The translations under genes and the position numbers were made by a program. Below, in pieces: positions 58,075 through 64,000 of a DNA stretch of 64,000 bases. The stretch's first letter is position 1. Each line of letters starts with the position of its first letter. The notes beneath the pieces are model-generated. The model was given only the letters and a program-made list of their open reading frames with translations. It was not told the DNA's origin and did no database searches. The DNA comes from DATFVA01 sp963745945 (GTDB taxonomy: Bacteria; Bacteroidota; Ignavibacteria; Ignavibacteriales; Ignavibacteriaceae), in contig CAVUZG010000006.1 in the NCBI GenBank assembly GCA_963745945.1, forward strand, positions 1-64,000, written 5' to 3'.

Positions 58075-58140
58075 TGGCTAAAGCCAATCTTAATTATTTA
58101 GATTATATTCCACGACCTGAAGGTCGTGGCTATTTATATT
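58075..58140. repeat. 66-bp direct repeat, left end of transposase element
   Basis: Matches 58640-58705 at 61 of 66 positions. Contains GGCTAAAGCC and CCACGACCTGAAGGTCGTGG hairpins, the same motifs as at 3023-3155 and 5988-6118. Confidence 0.88.
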
Positions 58141-58162
58141 GTAAAATTTCTGTATTTATTTG

Positions 58163-58214
58163 CCACGAGCTTTAGCTCGTGGGACTATAGATCAAAAGAA
58201 TTGGCTTTAGCCAA
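58163..58214. repeat. Paired palindromes next to the transposase stop
   Basis: CCACGAGCTTTAGCTCGTGG (58163-58182) and TTGGCTTTAGCCAA (58201-58214). The second overlaps the transposase 3' end. Probably REP-like recognition hairpins. Confidence 0.75.
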
Positions 58215-58629
58215 ACTTATATTTTTTTATAAACAAATTATATTCTTCTTCAAACGATTTGGTTTTATGATGTTCTGCCTGATTGTTAATATACTCGCGC
58301 ACTTTGCTAACAATAGATTCACTAACTGAAATAGCAATATATTCATCTTGCCATTCAAATTTACCGTAAATTATTTTCTGTTTATTAACCCAGTTTGATG
58401 ACTCTCCTTTAATTAACATTATAACTTTGCTTATTGTCTGCTCTCTACCTAGTGAAATTAACAGATGGATATGGTCACTAACACAATTCATTGAATCAAT
58501 AAAAATTTCTTTTTTCTTAGAATTTTCTTTGATGTGTTCAAGTAATAAAGGCTTTAATTCTCTTGTGATAATTTTATTTCTGTTTTTAGTTAACCAGATT
58601 ACATGTATCCATACTTTTGTAAATGGCAT
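58207..58629 (-). mobile_element. REP-associated Y1 transposase (IS200/IS605-like TnpA)
   Basis: 140 aa with the Y1 catalytic set: metal-binding HIH at 53-55 (SDHIHLLI) and Tyr113 (REYINNQAEHH), plus QDEYIAISVS, typical of the RAYT branch of IS200/IS605 transposases, which nick single-stranded hairpins. It sits between ccmA and ccmB, in the same direction, inside a 631-bp unit with 66-bp direct repeats at its edges (58075-58705). All key residues are intact, so it may be active. Confidence 0.92.
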
Positions 58630-58639
58630 GGTATTATTT

Positions 58640-58705
58640 TTGGCTAAAGCTAATCTTACTTATTTAGATTTTATTCCACGATCTGAAGGTCGTGGCTATT
58701 TAAAT
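58640..58705. repeat. 66-bp direct repeat, right end of transposase element
   Basis: Partner of 58075-58140 (five mismatches); ends 5 nt before the ccmA stop codon, so the insertion sits at the very end of ccmA. Confidence 0.88.
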
Positions 58706-58710
58706 TAAAT

Positions 58711-59340
58711 TTATTTATACTTTTCCAAATAAACTATATCACTACATGGTTGTAAATCAGTTTTTTCGTTTGAAGCAATTAATACTATGCATTCATTTCC
58801 CTGCTCTTTAACAATCCTGTAGACTGATTCCTTACCTTCCTCATCAAGATTAGAAGTTGGTTCATCCAAAATTAAAAGATTTGGTGAATGCATCATCGCG
58901 AAAATAAATTTCATCCTCTGTTTCATCCCGGATGAATAAGTTTTAATCAGATCATTCTTTCTATCATAAAGTAAAAATACTTTAAGCAGGTATTCAACCT
59001 TTTCTGTATTGAGTTGAATTCCACGGATGTCCGAGAATAATGAGAGATTTTCCCATGCCGTAAATTCCTCATAAAGAACAAGGTAAGGAGAAACAAAGCC
59101 GATGTAATTATGAAGTTTTTCCGGTATAATTTCTTTTCCTTCAAGTATATGTTTTATTGAGCCTTCCGATGCTGAAATAATACCGGCTATAATTTTTACA
59201 AGAGTTGATTTGCCTGAACCATTCGGTCCGGAAATTCCAAAAATCCCGGTTTGTTTAAATTCAAAATCAATTCCCGAAAAAATTAATCTCCTTCCGAAAG
59301 TTTTGCTGAGCGATTCTGCTTTAATTGAAAAATTATTCAT
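58711..59340 (-). CDS. ccmA: Heme ABC exporter ATPase CcmA
   Basis: 209 aa, complete ABC ATPase: Walker A GPNGSGKST, signature YSSGMKQR, Walker B LLILDEPTSNLD. CcmA hydrolyses ATP to free holo-CcmE from CcmC/D. Its start overlaps the preceding metalloprotease gene by 8 bases, implying cotranscription. Confidence 0.94.
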   Translation of the reverse strand: MNNFSIKAESLSKTFGRRLIFSGIDFEFKQTGIFGISGPNGSGKSTLVKIIAGIISASEGSIKHILEGKEIIPEKLHNYIGFVSPYLVLYEEFTAWENLSLFSDIRGIQLNTEKVEYLLKVFLLYDRKNDLIKTYSSGMKQRMKFIFAMMHSPNLLILDEPTSNLDEEGKESVYRIVKEQGNECIVLIASNEKTDLQPCSDIVYLEKYK

Positions 59341-61006
59341 TAAAAATAACCAGCTTTCCAGTCGTTTTACCCGTTCCGGATTTTGTTACATAAATATAAA
59401 TGCCAGATGGTAATTTTTTTCCAATTTCGTCAAGGTTCCAGAAGACTACAGATGAACTGTTTTTTCCAAAACCCGCTTGAAGATTTTTATAAAATACTAA
59501 ATCCATTGATGGTGAATAAATGTATAGATCTACATTTCCATAAATTGGTGAAATAACCGGGATCCTGATAATATTGGCTGAATAACTATCATATCGGAAA
59601 GGATTCGGATATGCATAGTTTAGAGCATTAATGTTTGGCGTATAAATAGTACTGTCCTGTTTTATTAAAATACCATTTAATACTACTGAAGTAAGCCATA
59701 AGGATTTATTACTAACGTTTAACAATTCGTAATAAGATGTATCCAGCCTGGTGCTGCCCGCAATATTATAGTTATATAATGAATATGATGCGTTGTAATT
59801 TCTATTAAGGCTGTCTATCCCGCTGGAATAATCCGTATTTGTTAATACAGTGTATAAAGAATCCTGTGAACCGGGTTCAACCGTATAGAGAAAATTATTC
59901 GATAAAGGTTTTACCGAGGGTAGATTTATAGTATTATTAATTTCAAACGGATTTGAATACACTAACGGGTAGTTAGAAGCTTCTGAAAAATATTCTCCCG
60001 GCTTCGAACGATAATTAGTATAATAAGTCCAGACACCAAACTTATTCAATTCAGTTCCAAAACTGCTGCTGTCTTCAAGTAGGCTTGAATTTATTGCATC
60101 AATCGCCCTTTCGCTGCGCATCAATTCCCACTGTATTTTTATTATTCCAAATCCAAACTGGTCTTTTAAAAAAATATTCCATATCGCAAGATTATAACCA
60201 TTATTGGACGCAAATGTCCTGTCCGTATGGAGAAAATAATCCCTCATATAACCGTAATAATCATTTACAGTATTGAATACAAACTCCTCCATTGAAGTAG
60301 AGGTCAGTTCATAAAAGAATATATCATTATCTCGCAGAATATAATTTCCAACCTGTATTGAATGATGAAATTCGTGTGCAGCAGTAACTCTTGCCGCATC
60401 AATTCCATGCGTATAAAATCCGCTACCGAAACTATAATGAACCTGCATAAAGGAAGTATATTTATTCGAACCAATGGAGGTTTCAAAATCTGTTTCTCCG
60501 TAACTGCCCATTGAAACTATATAAACATCATATTTTCCATCACCTCCGGCAAGAGCCGGCGAAATTCCTCCGATTGTATCCGAAGGCGGAGGAGGATAAC
60601 CAAGATAATTAACCTCAAAATTATATGATGAATCCAGAGCCAAAGCAAATTCATTTACATTATATTGCGGCACATCAAAACCGGAAGTATTAAAATGAAT
60701 CCGGAAAAAACCCGATGGAGAGACTATACTGGTGTCAGATGTGGGGCGACTTATCAGTAATTTTAATACACTTTTTTGCGATTCACTAAATTCATTTAAA
60801 TGAGTAAAAATCTGTGCGGCAATACCAAAACTGCATTTTATATGTGAAGTATCTTCCCGGGGATTTTGGGCAGTAAACTGATAGTTATAGTTTCTAATCT
60901 TAACATAAAGATTAAATAATGAATCCAGTTCAGATCTGTTTAGTTCCTGTGAATATATAGAAGAACAAAAAACGATTGTTAAGAAAAAGAGAATCTTTCT
61001 AATCAT
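59333..61006 (-). CDS. Secreted metalloprotease with sorting domain
   Basis: 557 aa. Signal peptide MIRKILFFLTIVFCSSIYSQ, zinc site AAHEFHHSIQ (HEXXH), and a C-terminal sorting domain (NALNYAYPNPFRYDSYS..LPSGIYIYVTKSGTGKTTGK). Resembles MXAN_6640-type secreted peptidases. Begins by ATGA overlap with the VCBS gene upstream and overlaps ccmA by 8 bases. Confidence 0.87.
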   Translation of the reverse strand: MIRKILFFLTIVFCSSIYSQELNRSELDSLFNLYVKIRNYNYQFTAQNPREDTSHIKCSFGIAAQIFTHLNEFSESQKSVLKLLISRPTSDTSIVSPSGFFRIHFNTSGFDVPQYNVNEFALALDSSYNFEVNYLGYPPPPSDTIGGISPALAGGDGKYDVYIVSMGSYGETDFETSIGSNKYTSFMQVHYSFGSGFYTHGIDAARVTAAHEFHHSIQVGNYILRDNDIFFYELTSTSMEEFVFNTVNDYYGYMRDYFLHTDRTFASNNGYNLAIWNIFLKDQFGFGIIKIQWELMRSERAIDAINSSLLEDSSSFGTELNKFGVWTYYTNYRSKPGEYFSEASNYPLVYSNPFEINNTINLPSVKPLSNNFLYTVEPGSQDSLYTVLTNTDYSSGIDSLNRNYNASYSLYNYNIAGSTRLDTSYYELLNVSNKSLWLTSVVLNGILIKQDSTIYTPNINALNYAYPNPFRYDSYSANIIRIPVISPIYGNVDLYIYSPSMDLVFYKNLQAGFGKNSSSVVFWNLDEIGKKLPSGIYIYVTKSGTGKTTGKLVIFNE

Positions 61007-63210
61007 TGAAGCTCTTTAATGGTAATACAGTTTTCAATATCATCGATGTAAACAATATGGTAACTACGTGAATTCATATTCTTTATAAAAAAAGATCTTG
61101 CATTTATGTTATTTGATAAAATATTCCGTGATATTTTCCTTCCTCCGTTAACCAGGTCAATAGATTTTATTGTCTGCTGATCAGGATTATAGAAACAAAT
61201 ATTTATCGGTCCGTTAAATCTTAGCTCACCAAAAAATAATTGATTTTTATCTTTTATCCTAAACCCCGGATTTCCATCATTCTTCCCGGTAACTGTAAAT
61301 GCATCAGGACTGAGTGCAAATATTAAATTTTTATCCGAATCAGAATTCATGAAACCGAGTAAAACTGAATTATTACTATGCAGGTAATTTCCGGCAAACA
61401 GGTAAATTCCAAACTCGTTTTTAAAACCGATTTTTGTCTCTGATCTTTTCCGACTCTCAAGAAGTTTTTCGCCTATCACAATAGAATCATTTTCAGAAGA
61501 CGCATAAAAAACTTCAGGTTTTTCATAAACTGATAGTGCAGCATCAATTACATTTTTTTTAATGTCGTCGATTCCTGAATTATTATACCTGCCTTCGCTA
61601 TTAGAAATAATTATTGTACTGAGTGTTCCATCTTTAATAAAAGCGACATAAAGTTTATCATTATCCCGCTTAAACTTTACGTCTTTTATTTTCCCTGTTG
61701 CATAAAATGTATTTCTTATAAACTTATTATTTTTTAAATCAATTTTTAGTGCCTCTATTAATTTTTTATCCCTTGTGAAGCAATAAAAAGATTTTAGATA
61801 AGGATTTTTATCATCAACAATAATAGAAGATTCAGTTGCAAATAAAGGAATAGCAAACCAGGTTTCAGGTATCCCGGCATTGCTCCGAATAAGCATATTA
61901 AACGTCTGGTTGTCACCATCTATAAAACAGATATCATTAATACTGTTATTCTCTTTATCAAAATAGGAAACTGCTGTAGGGTAGGCTCCGGAGACAATAC
62001 TTACTTCATCTGAAATTGAAGAGAGATTTGAAATTAAAAAAAGTTTTTTGTCAGCAAGTAATGCAATTCCGTTTACAAATTTACTGTAGAAAGGGATTAC
62101 ATCTGATAAGGAATCTTTTTTAACATATATTAATTCAGGGTAAAAAGTTTTTTCGTCTTTTGCGAAAATTAATGAAAGGTTACCAGTATCTTTATTTATA
62201 TATGCAATATCAATTTTTCCATCCCTGTTAAAATCCCCGGTAATTAATTTATCAACCTTGTATTTCGTATTTATAATTAATGTATCATTATACGAAGATG
62301 AAAAATCTCCATAGTAAATAGTTATAGATTTATTATAAGTAAAGATGAGATCGCTGTATGAATCAAGATTTATATCAGCTGCCTGAAGTGAACTTATTGG
62401 TTTATTGAAAGAAATTTCCCGCACCCTATTAAAATTCCCCTGGCTATTATTATAATAGAACTGAAGTCTGTTTGAAAACATTTCGAATGCGGCAATATCA
62501 GGATAACCATCATTATTTAAATCCGTTAAAACCGCTTCTGAGTAGCTTGTCTTTTCAACTATTTTTTTTTCACGCAGTTTTTGTTCCTGGTAGACAACAG
62601 ATAAACCATCAAAAGCACTTCCAGAAACCAGTAGTTCCGGAATACCATCGCCGTTTATATCTGCAGTACTTAAATTTTCAGGATATGTATTAAATTTAAT
62701 TTGTTGCTGTATTTCAGGTTGACCGGTATTAGAGATTTTGAGAATGCCGGCTGTGCTTTGTTTCCTGGATATGTAAGCATATGCATAAATATTTTGATTT
62801 TTATTCCATAAATACTGAATCCCCGAAATTTCCTGTGCGAATCTACCCGAATGATTTTCTCCGAAAGTTCCGTTCCGGTTTCCATCAAGTGAAAACATTT
62901 TTTTATCTGAAGGATTAAAAAAAAGCAGGTCAGTGTAAGAATCGTCATTGTAATTCAGCGAGATAAAATTGTTGCAGCCGGGTTCAATATTGAAAGATTG
63001 GTATTTACAAAAACCATTTATTGGTATCTGCGGAAAAATGTCGCAGGTAAGAAGGAATAAAAAGATTAGCGTTTTAATTTTTCCAGTTTCGGGTTTGAAG
63101 TCTGTGTTCTCTTCTTTTAAGAGCTTCTTCAAATCTTCTTTTTTCATCTTCAGTTTCAGGAATAATCTCATTTGCCTTAACGGGTTTTCCATTCTGATCA
63201 ACACTAACAA
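61003..63210 (-). CDS. Secreted VCBS/FG-GAP repeat protein (start uncertain)
   Basis: Open frame of 735 aa. A signal-like KTLIFLFLLTCDIFPQ lies at about residues 46-61, so the true start is probably well inside: an ATT at 63078 (GGAAAA upstream, overlapping the thioesterase stop) would give about 691 aa. The first 40 residues overlap the thioesterase gene out of frame and look spurious. The body has FG-GAP-type units such as TADINGDGIPELLVSG, LTDLNNDGYPDIAAFE and TGDFNRDGKIDIAYI, giving a propeller. Function unknown; envelope or secreted. Confidence 0.8.
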   Translation of the reverse strand: MLVLIRMENPLRQMRLFLKLKMKKEDLKKLLKEENTDFKPETGKIKTLIFLFLLTCDIFPQIPINGFCKYQSFNIEPGCNNFISLNYNDDSYTDLLFFNPSDKKMFSLDGNRNGTFGENHSGRFAQEISGIQYLWNKNQNIYAYAYISRKQSTAGILKISNTGQPEIQQQIKFNTYPENLSTADINGDGIPELLVSGSAFDGLSVVYQEQKLREKKIVEKTSYSEAVLTDLNNDGYPDIAAFEMFSNRLQFYYNNSQGNFNRVREISFNKPISSLQAADINLDSYSDLIFTYNKSITIYYGDFSSSYNDTLIINTKYKVDKLITGDFNRDGKIDIAYINKDTGNLSLIFAKDEKTFYPELIYVKKDSLSDVIPFYSKFVNGIALLADKKLFLISNLSSISDEVSIVSGAYPTAVSYFDKENNSINDICFIDGDNQTFNMLIRSNAGIPETWFAIPLFATESSIIVDDKNPYLKSFYCFTRDKKLIEALKIDLKNNKFIRNTFYATGKIKDVKFKRDNDKLYVAFIKDGTLSTIIISNSEGRYNNSGIDDIKKNVIDAALSVYEKPEVFYASSENDSIVIGEKLLESRKRSETKIGFKNEFGIYLFAGNYLHSNNSVLLGFMNSDSDKNLIFALSPDAFTVTGKNDGNPGFRIKDKNQLFFGELRFNGPINICFYNPDQQTIKSIDLVNGGRKISRNILSNNINARSFFIKNMNSRSYHIVYIDDIENCITIKELQ

Positions 63211-63550
63211 AAGTCAAGTAAGCCGAATTGGTATGTGTTCGTTTTCCTTCCCTGAAAGACTCGGCAAAAACCTTTACTCCTACTTCCATTGAAGTATTAA
63301 AAACTCTGTTTACAGATGCATAAAGAGTAGCAGCCTCTCCAAGATCTATCGGATGACGAAAATCTATTTTATCTACAGAGGCAGTTACGCAAACAAACTG
63401 CGAATGTTTTGCTGCACATAACGCCGCGCAAATATCTATCCAGTGCATAAGCTGTCCGCCAAGTAACTTTCCAAGCTGGTTGGTATGATGAGGTAATACC
63501 AGCTCAGTCATAATCATTTTGCTATCATTTACTTTTTTTGCGTTAATCAT
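63074..63550 (-). CDS. Acyl-CoA thioesterase (hotdog fold)
   Basis: 158 aa, single hotdog domain of the YciA/BFIT type: MTELVLPHHTNQLGKLLGGQLMHWID-like motif with ASVDKIDFRHPIDLGE. Hydrolyses acyl-CoA thioesters in the cytoplasm. Its ATG shares a base with the bamD stop (TAATG), so translation is likely coupled. Confidence 0.92.
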   Translation of the reverse strand: MINAKKVNDSKMIMTELVLPHHTNQLGKLLGGQLMHWIDICAALCAAKHSQFVCVTASVDKIDFRHPIDLGEAATLYASVNRVFNTSMEVGVKVFAESFREGKRTHTNSAYLTFVSVDQNGKPVKANEIIPETEDEKRRFEEALKRREHRLQTRNWKN

Positions 63551-64000
63551 TACTTAGAAGCGGATAACTGTTTTTCCAATTTAGTCCGGAGACTTTTTAA
63601 TTCAACTACATTCTTGTCATCAGGATACTTTTGAACAAAATTATCAATCTCGGTAATTGCTTCATCATTCTGATCTCTCTCAATGAGAACCTTTATTTTG
63701 TTGTACTGTGCCTGAGATGCATAAGGAGTATCATGGTAAGTTTCAATAACGTCATTATAATAAATAACAGCCGCTTTCAGATAATCCATTTTTTCATAAA
63801 TACTGGCAATTAAATAAGTCTTTTCGGCAAGTTTGTTATTTAATTCATCAATCTTTTTTTCGGCGTCGGGAACCCTCTCATTTGTCGGGAAAAAATCTAT
63901 AAATGCCTGGAATTCCTGTATAGCTTTTTTTGTGTATTTCTGATCCAGGTTAAAATTCGGAGAAAGCTCATAATAGCAATCTGCTAACAAATATTGGGAT
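63550..64000 (-). CDS. bamD: BamD outer-membrane assembly lipoprotein, C-terminal part
   Basis: Open from the window edge; 150 codons visible, the N-terminus with its lipobox lies beyond 64000. TPR-like repeats (AIQEFQAFIDFFPTNERVPDAEKKI; YNDVIETYHDTPYASQAQYNKI) and ending QLSASK match BamD/YfiO, a partner of BamA in beta-barrel insertion. It heads the visible bamD-thioesterase-VCBS-protease-ccm run. Confidence 0.85.
   Translation of the reverse strand, partial: SQYLLADCYYELSPNFNLDQKYTKKAIQEFQAFIDFFPTNERVPDAEKKIDELNNKLAEKTYLIASIYEKMDYLKAAVIYYNDVIETYHDTPYASQAQYNKIKVLIERDQNDEAITEIDNFVQKYPDDKNVVELKSLRTKLEKQLSASK

Noticed and set aside
58163..58214. Palindromes after ccmB as simple terminators
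   Set aside because: No T run follows, and the same hairpins recur in the other repeats, so they fit element recognition sites better.

Overview
The window looks like chromosome from a member of the Ignavibacteria (Bacteroidetes/Chlorobi group). This is inferred from the AT-rich DNA, repeated secretion-type C-terminal domains of the NYPNPFNP...YDVLG type, Ser/Thr kinases fused to TolB-like propellers or TPRs, Omp28-like and gingipain-like secreted proteins, and TTG starts. No rRNA, phage, plasmid or CRISPR signal is seen; one tRNA-Asn is present.

Layout. (1) 1-20.1 kb, minus strand: a tandem array of eight Hanks-type Ser/Thr kinase genes (the last cut by the window edge). Seven are readable, and two architectures mostly alternate: kinase-TM-PD40 beta-propeller and kinase-TM-TolB-like domain-TPR. 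Every gap between kinases carries a short palindromic repeat of one of about four families. Three gaps also hold small ORFs that copy the kinase N-terminus (MIGETILHYKILEK) and then break off. Five such mini-ORFs exist. Three end exactly on the ATGA of the next kinase and two begin on the TAATG of the previous one. (2) 20.1-23.0 kb, same strand and directly upstream: a GAF-SpoIIE-type phosphatase, a STAS protein (frameshifted), a double ABM-domain protein and a small unknown protein, probably the head of the same operon. (3) 23.1-41.1 kb: mixed housekeeping and secreted genes: 3-methyladenine DNA glycosylase I, a GH47-type mannosidase, an OmpA-family protein, a radical SAM protein, two large BNR-repeat secreted proteins, a gingipain-like C25 protease, an aldo/keto reductase and an MFS transporter. 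(4) 41.5-49.1 kb: a DUF2202 lipoprotein, two tandem Omp28-like secreted proteins, another secreted protein and a PAP2 phosphatase. All of these are broken by single-base frameshifts (seven in about 6.2 kb). (5) 49.1-53.4 kb: TauE/SafE permease, SRPBCC protein, two near-identical STAS proteins around a membrane protein, and tRNA-Asn. (6) 53.6-64 kb, minus strand: a tightly packed run bamD - thioesterase - VCBS protein - secreted metalloprotease - ccmA - [REP-associated transposase element] - ccmB - ccmC - ccmD - ccmE - ccmF, i.e. cytochrome c maturation system I with a Cys-type CcmE.

How it fits together. The SpoIIE/STAS/kinase block is a plausible large phosphorylation-signalling operon whose kinases differ mainly in their sensor ends. 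The same repeat families appear in the kinase gaps, inside one sorting domain, and around the transposase in the ccm operon, so repeat mobility seems to have shaped this neighbourhood. The most unusual feature is the set of truncated kinase-start mini-ORFs, three of which carry a 16-20 bp palindrome at or just before the glycine-rich-loop codons.
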